Shown here: one piece after another, positions 15,649 through 24,110 of the stretch
Layout: each line of letters starts with the position of its first letter
How positions within the stretch are numbered: position 1 is the first letter of the stretch
DNA from: Paenibacillus phytohabitans
Lineage (GTDB): Bacteria > Bacillota > Bacilli > Paenibacillales > Paenibacillaceae
Reading direction: 5' to 3'
NCBI RefSeq assembly: GCF_013141775.1
Contig: NZ_WHOB01000097.1
Location: 248,001-312,000, forward strand
Length of the DNA stretch: 64,000 nt
Translations under genes and position numbers: made by a program
Notes under the pieces: model-generated
Seen by the model: only the letters and a program-made list of their open reading frames with translations
The model's database searches: none
Told to the model about the DNA's origin: nothing

Positions 15649-16863
15649 CTACATAGGAAGCAAGCGCTCCTCATACCGGGACATGGCTGTCTCCAGCCGC
15701 TGCACCGCAAGCGGCAGCAGCTCCGGCCGTGTATGGGTGAAGTTGAGGCGCATCGCATTCTTCAGCGGCCGGGCGGAGTAGAATACCTCGCCGGGAACGA
15801 AGGCAACGCCCTGCTCTACTGCAAGCGGCAGCAGCTCTGCGGTATTGATGCGGCCGGGCAGGGTCAGCCACAGGAACATGCCGCCGCGCGGCTCAAGGAA
15901 GCTGGCACCTTCCCAGTTCCGCGAGGAGAGCTCAGCCGAGAGCAGCTTCATCCGTGACTGATATTCACGGGAGATCACTCGGATATGACCCTCAAGGTCA
16001 AAACTCTGCAGAAGCTCATGCAGAGCGCGCTGATCAATGGCGCTGGAATGCAGATCGGCAGCCTGCTTGGCTTTGGCAACGACCCGAATCAGTTCCAGGG
16101 GCCCGGTGATCCAGCCGGTGCGCAGTCCGGGTGCAACGATTTTGGAGAACGTACCGGTGTAGACCACACAGGAATCCCCGTCCAGACTTCTGTCAATGGC
16201 GGCGAGCGCAGGCGGATATGCTCCCGGTGTCTCATCGAAGGCAATCTCGCCGTACGGATTGTCTTCCAATATCAGCACGCCGTATTTCCTGCATAGCCCT
16301 ACAACTTGTTCACGGCGTTCTTTGCTCCAGGTTGCACCTGAGGGATTGTTGAACGTAGGGACGGCATACAGGAGCTTAGGCCGGTGCGTACGGAGCTGTT
16401 CTTCCAGATGCTCAGGCAGCATCCCTTGTTCATCGCTGTCTACAACACGGATGTCTGCGCGGTAGGAGCCCAGCACCTGCAGGGCAGCCAGGTAAGTCGG
16501 GGCTTCCACCAGTACGGCATCACCCGGATCAATAAGTATTCTGCAGAGCAGGTCTATAGCCTGCTGGGAACCGGTGGTGAGGAGCATTTCCTGTGCAGAC
16601 ACCGGAATACCCTGCTGTCCCAATCTTGCAGCGACCGCTTCACGCAGCGGAAGGTATCCTTCGGTTAAGCCGTATTGCAGCGCTGAAACATCACTGGAGA
16701 GTACACGGCTATAGGCATCGCGGACAGCCTCTACAGGGAACAGCTCCTCAGCAGGCAGGCCGCCTGCCAGCGAGATAATATCTTTGCCCTGCGTAATTTT
16801 GAGAATGTCACGGACAGCTGAGGACCCCAGGTGGTTCGTCATCTCAGCATAATTGATCTTCAT
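15649..16863 (-). CDS. PLP-dependent aminotransferase, class I/II (2-aminoadipate/aromatic type)
   Basis: A 404-residue fold-type I aminotransferase. The PLP-phosphate and substrate regions are visible as TTGSQQAIDLLCRI, PTFNNPSGATWS and the lysine motif TGTFSKIVAPGLRTGW (PLP lysine in FSK, about residue 244). It resembles the LysN/ARO8/kynurenine-type group that acts on 2-aminoadipate, aromatic or branched amino acids; the substrate cannot be read from sequence. It is divergent from a MocR-type regulator 95 bases away that carries a related domain, so it is the likely target of that regulator. Confidence 0.9.
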   Translation of the reverse strand: MKINYAEMTNHLGSSAVRDILKITQGKDIISLAGGLPAEELFPVEAVRDAYSRVLSSDVSALQYGLTEGYLPLREAVAARLGQQGIPVSAQEMLLTTGSQQAIDLLCRILIDPGDAVLVEAPTYLAALQVLGSYRADIRVVDSDEQGMLPEHLEEQLRTHRPKLLYAVPTFNNPSGATWSKERREQVVGLCRKYGVLILEDNPYGEIAFDETPGAYPPALAAIDRSLDGDSCVVYTGTFSKIVAPGLRTGWITGPLELIRVVAKAKQAADLHSSAIDQRALHELLQSFDLEGHIRVISREYQSRMKLLSAELSSRNWEGASFLEPRGGMFLWLTLPGRINTAELLPLAVEQGVAFVPGEVFYSARPLKNAMRLNFTHTRPELLPLAVQRLETAMSRYEERLLPM

Positions 16864-16900
16864 GGTTCATGCTCCCCGCTAATCTGAATTTTGTTGTATC

Positions 16901-16944
16901 ATAACGGTATAGCAGTATAACAGTAAAGCGCTAAATATAACAGT
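16901..16944. promoter_or_regulatory. Phased octamer direct repeats, probable MocR operator
   Basis: Three contiguous 8-bp units ATAACGGT (16901-16908), ATAGCAGT (16909-16916) and ATAACAGT (16917-16924) are followed by a fourth ATAACAGT at 16937-16944. The last two are spaced 20 bases, close to two helical turns. They sit in the 95-base region between the divergent aminotransferase and MocR gene. MocR/GabR/PdxR regulators are known to bind direct repeats, so this is the expected operator. Binding is inferred. Confidence 0.7.
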
Positions 16945-16958
16945 CAGGGGGAAACGGG

Positions 16959-18401
16959 ATGCGTATTGATTTACTACGCAGCAGCACTAAATCTCTGCCG
17001 CAGCAGATCAGTGAGACATTCGCCCAGCGGATCACTTCCGGACTGCTCCAGCCGGGGAGTAAGCTGCCTTCCGTAAGAGGCCTGGCCTCCTCCTTGAAGG
17101 TAAGCCAGGTAACCGTAAGCAAGGCTTATGCTGATCTGGAAACCCGCGGCCATATTGTCTGCAGCCAGGGCAAAGGCTGTTATGTAGCGGAGCGGCAGCG
17201 GAATTTGCCCGATACTTCAGCCGGATGGCAGGACAGTTATGACGACTACCTGCCGCGGGCACAGCTGTGGCGCAACTTCAATTATTCGGAAGTGAAATAT
17301 CCCTTCCATCTGGCAGCGATACACAGCAGCCTCCTTCCGCTTGAACCGATTGGCGCCACTATGGCGGCTCTGGTACAAGAAGAGCCGGAGCTGATGGCCT
17401 CCTACGGGAATTTCCAGGGGGATCAGGAGCTGAGGGAGGTGATGCGCAGGCATCTGCAGAGCCGGGGCATAGCGATTGGGTCCAATGACTTAATGATTAC
17501 CAGCGGTTCACAGCAGGGAATCGATCTGGTGGCCCGGACCTTCGTTGGTCCCGGGGACACCGTGTATCTGGAGGCACCCAGCTATACGGGGGCCATTGAT
17601 GTTTTTGCCGGACGGGGGGCAGAGATGATCTTCGTTCCGATGGATGAGCAAGGGATGCGGGTGGACCGGCTTACTGCAATGTGTGACCGCAGACCGCCGA
17701 AGCTCATCTATACGAATCCTACCTTTCAGAATCCCAGCGGCGCTACGATGAGCATAACAAGAAGACAGCGGCTGCTGGAGCTTGCCCGCAGTTACCGCTG
17801 TCTCATTGTGGAGGATGATCCGTTCAGTGATTTGTATTTCCATCAGCCGCCCCCGCCGTCGATCAAATCGATGGATGGCGCCGGGCATGTAGTCTATATG
17901 AAGAGCTTCAGCAAAGTGCTGGCGCCCGGATGCCGGATCGCCTGCGTTGCCGCTGAAGGCAATATCCTGTCCAGGCTGATTGCCGCCAAGTCGTCGAGTG
18001 ACCTGGGCAGTCCGCTGTTGACCCAGCGGGCGGTATTGCCGTTCATCGACCGCAGGTATGAGGCTTACGCGGCGAAGCTGCGGACCGCCCTGCGCCTTCG
18101 CAAGGAAGCGGCGGCGATGCTTCTGAAGCAGTATGCCCCGGCCGGAGTCAGCTGGACGCTGCCTGAGGGCGGCCTGAACCTATGGCTGCAGCTGCCCCAA
18201 TCCCCCGGGATTGACAAGCTGCATGCGCTGGCTGATCAGGATGGGATATCCTTCCTGCCCGGAGATGTCTGCTATGCCGGAGACACGCCTTCCCGCCATA
18301 TCCGGCTCTGTTATTCGCAGCTTACGCAAAAAGACATGGAGCGCGGGCTCAGACAGTTCCTGCATCTGCTGGACCGGCATCTGCGTTCAATCCGCCAATA
18401 A
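16959..18401 (+). CDS. MocR-family transcriptional regulator (GntR wHTH fused to aminotransferase-like domain)
   Basis: A 480-residue protein. The N-terminal GntR winged helix (about residues 1-75) includes LPQQISETFAQRI, LPSVRGLASSLKVSQVTVSKAY and a GKGCYV wing. The rest is a fold-type I aminotransferase-like domain with TSGSQQGIDL, NPTFQNPSGATMS and a PLP lysine in YMKSFSKVLAPG. In this family PLP or its adduct is the effector. ATG 16959 follows AGGGGG at about 16946-16951. It is divergent from an aminotransferase, the usual arrangement for a MocR regulator and its target; the regulon and effector are unknown. Confidence 0.93.
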   Translation: MRIDLLRSSTKSLPQQISETFAQRITSGLLQPGSKLPSVRGLASSLKVSQVTVSKAYADLETRGHIVCSQGKGCYVAERQRNLPDTSAGWQDSYDDYLPRAQLWRNFNYSEVKYPFHLAAIHSSLLPLEPIGATMAALVQEEPELMASYGNFQGDQELREVMRRHLQSRGIAIGSNDLMITSGSQQGIDLVARTFVGPGDTVYLEAPSYTGAIDVFAGRGAEMIFVPMDEQGMRVDRLTAMCDRRPPKLIYTNPTFQNPSGATMSITRRQRLLELARSYRCLIVEDDPFSDLYFHQPPPPSIKSMDGAGHVVYMKSFSKVLAPGCRIACVAAEGNILSRLIAAKSSSDLGSPLLTQRAVLPFIDRRYEAYAAKLRTALRLRKEAAAMLLKQYAPAGVSWTLPEGGLNLWLQLPQSPGIDKLHALADQDGISFLPGDVCYAGDTPSRHIRLCYSQLTQKDMERGLRQFLHLLDRHLRSIRQ

Positions 18402-18438
18402 GCCTTCCCGCGTCAGGCCAGGCGGACAAGCGCCTAAC

Positions 18439-20316
18439 TCATTGCATGGATTTCAGCTGTTTACCGACATGCTGGGGGAATAACTGCAGGGGAACCTGAC
18501 CTCCGCCGGCAGCCTGCAGTGTCTTGTAGATATCAACCTGACCCCAGCCATAGTATTTATCATGTCCGGCATCACCCAGATCCACCGCATTTGAGGTCAG
18601 CAGCTCGGTTACTTCCTTATTGGTCAGCTCGGGGTTCAGCGAGCGTACCAGCCCGGCGAGCGCTGCCACATGAGGGCTGGCCATCGAGGTGCCGGATAAT
18701 GCCGCATACTGATTATCAGGATAGGTGCTGGCGATACTCTCCCCGGGTGCAGCCACATCGATATAATCCCCGTAATTGGAGAAAGACGCTCTCTCTCCGG
18801 TGGAATTGGTTGCGGCCACGGCAATTACCTCCTCATAGGCGGCAGGGTAGCCCGGCCGTTCGGTATTGTCATTGCCGGAAGCGGAGACAATGACAACGTC
18901 ACGGTCATAGGCATATTTGATGGCATCATGCAGGAACTGGGAGTCGGCATAATTGCCCAGGCTGAGATTAATCACTTTGGCGCCATGGTCGGCAGCCCAG
19001 ATAATGCCTTCGGCAACGGAATAAGTGGTGCCAGCCCCGGAGTTGTCGAGCGCTTTTACCGGAAGGATCTTGTTATACCAGCTGATGCCGGCCACACCTT
19101 CCTCATTATTGGTCAATGCTCCGATGATGCCTGAGACATGCGTGCCATGCCCGACATCATCATCCGGTGCTCCACCGTTAGTTATCGCATTATATCCGGC
19201 CAGCAGCTGGCCCTGCAGATCGGGATGGTCCGCCTGAACTCCGGTATCCACCACGGCTACAACGACTTCCTTGCTGCCTTTGGACAGATTCCAGCCCAGC
19301 TCTGTTTCAATGGCCGGCAGATTCCACTGATAGGTGGAGAAGAGCAGATCATTAGGCGTTATAACATTGGCTCCTGTATTTTCGCTCACTGTATCATTGG
19401 TTAAATACATATAGTGAGGCTCGGAATATTGCGGGTGCCATTTATAAGCGAAGTAGGTTTTGAGCTGGGAATAGTTCATCTTCTCTGAGCGAAAAATATA
19501 GGCATATCCCAGCTTACGCGGCTCCTTGCACTGAATATCTGCGGCAATGGTCTGGAGCTGGCCTGCTGTAGGATGCCCGCTCCGGAACCGGACGACGATC
19601 TCGTTCTCGTAGTAGTGGCTGGCATTCTCGTTGTCATGGCCGGTCTTGACAGTGAGATCCTGCAGCGTATCGGCATGAACGGATTCTACGCGGTACTTAC
19701 CTTCCTTAGGATAAGGGATCAGACGGAGATTCTTCAGCTGGTGCTGGGCTACCCGGTCAAGGATCTTCTGATTGATCAGGGCGATGACGCCGAGCTGGCC
19801 CTCCTGGTCACGCTGTGCCACGAAATAATATTTCTTGCTGCCGATTACAAAAGACGGGGACTCATAGGCTTGATGCCCCTTGATGGCCGACTTGGCTGTG
19901 TTCAGGTATTTGAGCAGCTGCTTGTTCTCCTGCTCCGTTCCTTCCGGAAGGGAGGATTTGTAGGTAGTTGTCTTCTGCGTGCGGAAATCAATCAGCATCA
20001 GCATGGTGATATGACCGTGTCCCTGCTGTAAGTTCCTGGCATATGCTGAGATATCCTCAGGCGAAGCGCCGTGGGTATCCGAGAGCATAGTTCTAAGATG
20101 CTTGCTTACATCCACGCGGTTCAGGCGGTCAGTAGCACTCACATCCTGTACCAGGGCCGTTTTCTTAATGGTTTTCTCCTGAGAGGGATTCGGCACAGAG
20201 GCTTGTCTGAGGGTACCGCTTATGGCGCTGTCTTCCGGCCGCAGGGCAAAAGTAAGCAGCACCACCGTCAGCGCAGCAGTGACCAGACCGGCGACGGTTA
20301 AATTTTTTCGTGACAT
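18439..20316 (-). CDS. Exported subtilisin-family serine protease (S8) with long N-terminal region
   Basis: A 625-residue protein with an N-terminal signal or anchor helix (about residues 8-26). The catalytic triad is Asp357 (VVDTGVQADHPDL), His390 (GHGTHVSG) and Ser544 (SGTSMASPH), with the oxyanion Asn in SASGNDN. About 330 residues precede the catalytic domain: a region of about 220 residues of unknown type, then a segment (about 225-300) resembling an S8 pro-domain with KMNYSQLKTYFAYKWHP. No cell-wall sorting signal is seen. A typical AAGGAG site precedes the ATG on the minus strand. Its substrate is unknown. Confidence 0.93.
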   Translation of the reverse strand: MSRKNLTVAGLVTAALTVVLLTFALRPEDSAISGTLRQASVPNPSQEKTIKKTALVQDVSATDRLNRVDVSKHLRTMLSDTHGASPEDISAYARNLQQGHGHITMLMLIDFRTQKTTTYKSSLPEGTEQENKQLLKYLNTAKSAIKGHQAYESPSFVIGSKKYYFVAQRDQEGQLGVIALINQKILDRVAQHQLKNLRLIPYPKEGKYRVESVHADTLQDLTVKTGHDNENASHYYENEIVVRFRSGHPTAGQLQTIAADIQCKEPRKLGYAYIFRSEKMNYSQLKTYFAYKWHPQYSEPHYMYLTNDTVSENTGANVITPNDLLFSTYQWNLPAIETELGWNLSKGSKEVVVAVVDTGVQADHPDLQGQLLAGYNAITNGGAPDDDVGHGTHVSGIIGALTNNEEGVAGISWYNKILPVKALDNSGAGTTYSVAEGIIWAADHGAKVINLSLGNYADSQFLHDAIKYAYDRDVVIVSASGNDNTERPGYPAAYEEVIAVAATNSTGERASFSNYGDYIDVAAPGESIASTYPDNQYAALSGTSMASPHVAALAGLVRSLNPELTNKEVTELLTSNAVDLGDAGHDKYYGWGQVDIYKTLQAAGGGQVPLQLFPQHVGKQLKSMQ

Positions 20317-20597
20317 GGTTTCCGCTCCTTCCTGGCATTGTAATACCTATTAGGTTTAGAAGAGAGGGCCGGTTTTATGCATCGGAGAAAAGGATACCGC
20401 CGTACAGGGTTTTATGTTAATATCAGAAAATAAGCGCTTTCCGGGGCTTGTATCCGGTCTGCCGGACCGGGATGACTCTCCTCACCTGCGGTGGGTGGAG
20501 ACCGGTGAAGTTTTGTGATACTATCAAGATAGAACTACTCGAAATGATTATGTCGTAACGACTACAAAGCAAGGACTAATAAGGGGGAGCAATCGCC

Positions 20598-21095
20598 ATG
20601 TCAGCAGCTAATGTGCAGAAATTGTGTGAATCGACGAGAGAAAAACTTAAATCCGTAATCGGAAAAATGGAACTGTTCCTGAACGAGCATGCGCTTCCGC
20701 AACTGGTTGCCGAAGAGGATGAAGAAACACTGCATTTCTATCAAGGGTTCTTGTCCGATCTCCGCCATCTGCTGGTGTTCTCGGAGATGTCTTATGAGAA
20801 GCTTGGGGTTGCTCTGCGCCGCGCCACTTTTGATGAAGCCTTCGCGCAAAAAGCGCTATATAATGTATATCATTTTGGAGTAAACAACTTCTTCTATCCT
20901 AAGAACGAAAGCTACTCCGAAGATGGACGCTATGCCTACACAGGTCAGGATGCGATCCGTTTCCGCAAGAAGCCGGTCCGTCCGGCACGCGATATTATTA
21001 TGGAGATTACCAAGGTCTATGAAGAACTGCGTGATGATCTGGCTTATTATGAGAACGATTATTTAACGGAGAAACGGATGCAGAATCAGGTGTAA
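20598..21095 (+). CDS. YpuI-like protein (DUF3907)
   Basis: A 165-residue soluble, helix-rich protein. The C-terminal ITKVYEELRDDLAYYENDYL and FFYPKNESYSEDGRYAYTGQ segments match my recollection of the DUF3907/YpuI family of Bacilli, whose function is unknown. No signal peptide or membrane segment is present. ATG 20598 follows AAGGGGGAG at about 20581-20589. A weak -10-like TACTAT lies at 20519-20524. The family assignment is moderately sure. Confidence 0.82.
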   Translation: MSAANVQKLCESTREKLKSVIGKMELFLNEHALPQLVAEEDEETLHFYQGFLSDLRHLLVFSEMSYEKLGVALRRATFDEAFAQKALYNVYHFGVNNFFYPKNESYSEDGRYAYTGQDAIRFRKKPVRPARDIIMEITKVYEELRDDLAYYENDYLTEKRMQNQV

Positions 21096-21271
21096 TACCG
21101 GAGCTGCCGGTTTCAGGTAAAGGACCGGGTTTGTCATGAGCAACATGACAGCCTGGTCTTTTTTGCGTGCACAATTGGATGTACATATGAACGGCTCCAT
21201 TCATCAGCTGGAAACCATTCAGCCGCATAGCAGTAATGCGGAGAGGACATAATGAAGCCGAGGTGATCATT

Positions 21272-21493
21272 ATGACAAACGCAAAACCGCTTGTGAGATG
21301 CAGTGTGAGCAACTGTCATTATTGGGGAGAACAGAACCTGTGCCGTGCCGAAGAAATTGTAATTGAAATTGACAAGCATGCAGGCAGCCATTTCAAGGAA
21401 GAATATGCTGAAGAGCTGACGGCAAATAATCATCATGACCATGCCGGAACTTCATCCGCAACCTGTTGTCTGACGTTCAAGCCGAACGCCTAG
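21272..21493 (+). CDS. DUF1540 small cysteine-rich protein
   Basis: A 73-residue protein with Cys patterned as VRCSVSNCHYWGEQNLCRA near the start and CCLTFKP at the end, the signature of DUF1540, a likely metal-binding family of unknown role common in spore formers. I use ATG 21272 after GAGGTGA at about 21260-21266; an earlier in-frame start would add 12 residues. The final codons end 11 bases before the next gene, with which it is probably co-transcribed. Confidence 0.88.
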   Translation: MTNAKPLVRCSVSNCHYWGEQNLCRAEEIVIEIDKHAGSHFKEEYAEELTANNHHDHAGTSSATCCLTFKPNA

Positions 21494-21504
21494 AGGAGGC
21501 CCTT

Positions 21505-21906
21505 ATGGACAATCAGAATGATGAACCCAAAGTGGACCGTTCGGAACGCAGGAAGATTATTTTGCGTCCGCGCAGAGTGGATTATCCCCGCCGGGACAGA
21601 AGTCATAACGAGGAATATGCTGCTGAAATCAGTCCGCTTCCCGTGCAGGTCCATAGTACCGCAGGCAGGGAAACAGAACGTACAACCGGCAGTGTAAAGG
21701 AAAGCGATGAACGGACAATCGGTTATATTGGCCTCGGATTTGGTGTGGTTTCCCTATTTATCTGGTCAATAATTATGGGGCCTATTGCTGCAGTGCTCGG
21801 GTATTATGCCTATGCCAGGGGGCAAAAAACTGCTGGCGCCTGGTCCATGGGACTTGGAATTGTCTCTACCTTAAGTTATTTTGTCTTAATACCTTTTGCC
21901 CGTTAG
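21505..21906 (+). CDS. DUF4190-like small membrane protein
   Basis: A 133-residue protein: a charged, Arg-rich cytoplasmic N-terminus (about residues 1-70) followed by two membrane segments (around IGYIGLGFGVVSLFIW and MGLGIVSTLSYFVLI) separated by GYYAYARGQKTAG, the arrangement of DUF4190 proteins. Function is unknown. ATG 21505 follows GAGGAGG. It sits 11 bases after the DUF1540 gene and is closed by a terminator at 21947-21981. Confidence 0.75.
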   Translation: MDNQNDEPKVDRSERRKIILRPRRVDYPRRDRSHNEEYAAEISPLPVQVHSTAGRETERTTGSVKESDERTIGYIGLGFGVVSLFIWSIIMGPIAAVLGYYAYARGQKTAGAWSMGLGIVSTLSYFVLIPFAR

Positions 21907-21946
21907 GGTAAGCTGCATGCAGAAATTTGATTTCAAAACAGGCTTT

Positions 21947-21981
21947 CAGACCTAACTATGCGGGTCTGAGGTCTGTTTTTT
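21947..21981 (+). terminator. Intrinsic terminator after DUF4190-like gene
   Basis: A 7-bp stem CAGACCT (21947-21953) / AGGTCTG (21969-21975) followed by TTTTTT. A competing pairing with GGGTCTG at 21962-21968 is also possible. Confidence 0.85.
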
Positions 21982-22017
21982 CTGTTTGGCATATAGTAAT
22001 TACTGCAAATAAATTGT

Positions 22018-22060
22018 AAAATAAAGCCGTATTTCAAATTTAAATAGAATGCTTTATTTT
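22018..22060. repeat. 10-bp inverted repeat upstream of lytic transglycosylase gene
   Basis: AAAATAAAGC (22018-22027) and GCTTTATTTT (22051-22060) are exact inverted copies separated by 23 bases. It is AT-rich, 38 bases before the next start codon. It may be an operator, a leader hairpin or a weak bidirectional terminator. Confidence 0.55.
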
Positions 22061-22097
22061 GTTTATATAGATTTATGATGAAAGAGGGAATGGGAGC

Positions 22098-22811
22098 ATG
22101 GCAATCGACCCCGCTGCAGCAAGCGGAACCGGGCAACTGAAATGGGTTGATCTGAGGAGTTCAAGCATGAAGGGCGGAAGCGGCAAGGTTTCATCCGGGG
22201 TAACAGGTTCTTCGGCAGCGGAATTCGCGGCTTTACTACAGCAGGCGGCCCTGCAATCCGCAACCGGCGGCAGCAGCGGAAGCACTTTAACCTCACTCAC
22301 GGATGCTTCTTCACTAAGTAATCTGCTCTGGCAGCAGCTTGGTGGAACAGCTGAAACGTATGACGGCATTTCCGGGGAAATAACGCACACGGTGCCGACA
22401 GATTACGAAGAGCTGATCCAGACGGCCAGCGCGAAATATGGCGTTCCTGTTGATTTGATCAAGGCTGTAATTGATACGGAATCCTCGTTTAATCCTAATG
22501 TTGTTTCTTCTGCAGGGGCCAAAGGGCTGATGCAATTAATGGATGGAACGGCGAACGGTCTGGGTGTCTCCGATCCGTTTGACCCGGCCCAGAGCATTGA
22601 CGGAGGCGTACGCTACCTTTCTTACCAGCTCAAACGTTACAATGGCGAGGAGAATATGGCACTGGCCGCTTATAATGCCGGACCAGGCCGCGTTAATAAG
22701 CTTGGCGTCAGCAACGATGCCGAACTGATGGCTAATCTCTCAGAGCTTCCGAAGGAAACTCAGGCCTATATTGCCAAAATAGAACGCGCCCGCGCGCAAT
22801 ACGCGTTATAA
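22098..22811 (+). CDS. Lytic transglycosylase, SLT domain (CwlQ-like)
   Basis: A 237-residue protein with a low-complexity Ser/Gly/Ala N-terminal half and a C-terminal soluble lytic transglycosylase domain. The catalytic Glu is in IKAVIDTESSFNPNVVSS, followed by GAKGLMQLM and AAYNAGPGRVNK. It would cleave peptidoglycan between MurNAc and GlcNAc with anhydro product formation. There is no classical signal peptide, as in Bacillus YjbJ/CwlQ. ATG 22098 follows AAAGAGGGAATGGGAG. A strong terminator follows. Confidence 0.9.
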   Translation: MAIDPAAASGTGQLKWVDLRSSSMKGGSGKVSSGVTGSSAAEFAALLQQAALQSATGGSSGSTLTSLTDASSLSNLLWQQLGGTAETYDGISGEITHTVPTDYEELIQTASAKYGVPVDLIKAVIDTESSFNPNVVSSAGAKGLMQLMDGTANGLGVSDPFDPAQSIDGGVRYLSYQLKRYNGEENMALAAYNAGPGRVNKLGVSNDAELMANLSELPKETQAYIAKIERARAQYAL

Positions 22812-22814
22812 TAT

Positions 22815-22876
22815 AAAGGATCAAACGGAATCTGCATCCAGCCGCTCCGGCGGCAGCAGCCCGTTTGATCCTTTTT
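22815..22876 (+). terminator. Intrinsic terminator after transglycosylase gene
   Basis: A long stem: AAAGGATCAAACGG (22815-22828) pairs with CCGTTTGATCCTTT (22861-22874), followed by further T. The loop contains a second GC-rich hairpin. Confidence 0.9.
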
Positions 22877-22902
22877 GCAACATATAAATAAAGTATGAAT
22901 TT

Positions 22903-22911
22903 TGCTATACT
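22903..22911 (+). promoter_or_regulatory. Extended -10 promoter of the cysteine desulfurase gene
   Basis: TGC followed by TATACT at 22906-22911 forms an extended -10. No good -35 is visible at 17 bases. It lies between the transglycosylase terminator and the desulfurase start. Confidence 0.45.
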
Positions 22912-22955
22912 TATTCTTTCTCGCTGAAACGATAAGCAAAGGAGAACGCCGATAT

Positions 22956-24107
22956 ATGCTGTATTGGGATTATGCCGCTGCTGCTCCGCCGTATGAGGAG
23001 GTAGTGCAGACTATGGAACAAGTCATGAGGCAGCACTTTGCCAATCCCTCATCTCTGCACCGTGCGGGGGCGGAGGCGGACAAGCTGATCAAGCGTGCGC
23101 GGGAAGTGTGTGCGGCAGCGCTTGGCGTGCAGCCGCAGGAGATTGTGTTTACCTCTGGAGCTACTGAGAGCAATAACATGGCCATCAAAGGGGCGGCGCT
23201 GCAATATCAGGGCAGAGGCCGCCATATGATAACTACCGAGCTGGAGCATCCTTCAGTCTATGAGAGCTGTCTTCAGCTGCAGCAGCTTGGCTGGGAGATT
23301 ACCTTTATTGCACCGGACAGCTCCGGAGTCGTCGAACCCTCGCAGGTTGCCGCTGCGGTCCGGCCGGATACCGTGCTGGTCAGTGTAATGCATGTGAATA
23401 ATGAGATTGGCACGGTGCAGCCGCTGCAAGAGATCGGACGGCAGGTCAAGGCGGTGAACCGCCGGACACTGTTTCATGTCGATGGGGTGCAGGGCTATGG
23501 CAAGCTGGAGACCCGGCTGAAGGAATGGCAGGCGGATCTGTACAGCTTGTCAGCGCACAAAATCCGCGGCCCGCGCGGAACAGGAATCCTGTATGTGCGG
23601 GAAGGCGTAACCTTGTTCCCTCTGCTTACCGGAGGTTCACAGGAGATGGGCAACCGCGCCGGAACAGAGAATGTGCCGAATATTGTAGCCACAGCCAAGG
23701 CGGTGCGCATGAGCGGCGAACGGCGGCAGGAATTCACCCGCCGGATTACGCCGCTAAAAAAACAGCTGGAGGATTATATATCAGGAATTCCGGAGCTTGT
23801 GCTGAACAGCAGCGGAGACGGGGCGCCTCATATTGTTCATTTCTCTTACCCCGGAATGAAGGGGGAGGTTATGGCCAGGAAGCTGGAGGAACTGGGAATG
23901 GCCGTTGCCACCCGCTCCGCCTGTTCGTCACGGCTGGCAGAACCGAGCCGGGTTCTGCTGTCCATCGGGAGAGACCGGGCTGCTGCGCTTGGCGGCATCC
24001 GTATCAGTCTGGGTGACAGCCATACGAAGCAGGAGGTGCAGCAGCTGGAGCAGGCGCTGCTTGCCGCTGTCCAGTCTTTGAAGATTGCTGAAGGAGGCGT
24101 GAAATAA
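22956..24107 (+). CDS. Cysteine desulfurase, NifS/IscS family (NifZ-like)
   Basis: A 383-residue PLP enzyme that takes sulfur from cysteine as a persulfide. Motifs are YWDYAAAAPP at the N-terminus, FTSGATESNN, the PLP lysine in SLSAHKIRGPRG, and the catalytic Cys in TRSACSS (about residue 325). ATG 22956 follows AAAGGAGAA. It lies three bases before thiI, matching Bacillus nifZ-thiI, where the desulfurase supplies sulfur for 4-thiouridine in tRNA. That pairing suggests a dedicated tRNA thiolation role here rather than general Fe-S assembly. Confidence 0.93.
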   Translation: MLYWDYAAAAPPYEEVVQTMEQVMRQHFANPSSLHRAGAEADKLIKRAREVCAAALGVQPQEIVFTSGATESNNMAIKGAALQYQGRGRHMITTELEHPSVYESCLQLQQLGWEITFIAPDSSGVVEPSQVAAAVRPDTVLVSVMHVNNEIGTVQPLQEIGRQVKAVNRRTLFHVDGVQGYGKLETRLKEWQADLYSLSAHKIRGPRGTGILYVREGVTLFPLLTGGSQEMGNRAGTENVPNIVATAKAVRMSGERRQEFTRRITPLKKQLEDYISGIPELVLNSSGDGAPHIVHFSYPGMKGEVMARKLEELGMAVATRSACSSRLAEPSRVLLSIGRDRAAALGGIRISLGDSHTKQEVQQLEQALLAAVQSLKIAEGGVK

Positions 24108-24110
24108 CAA

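Noticed and set aside
16959..18401. Reading the MocR gene as a second aminotransferase enzyme
   Set aside because: The N-terminal 75 residues form a GntR winged helix, and the divergent arrangement fits a regulator.
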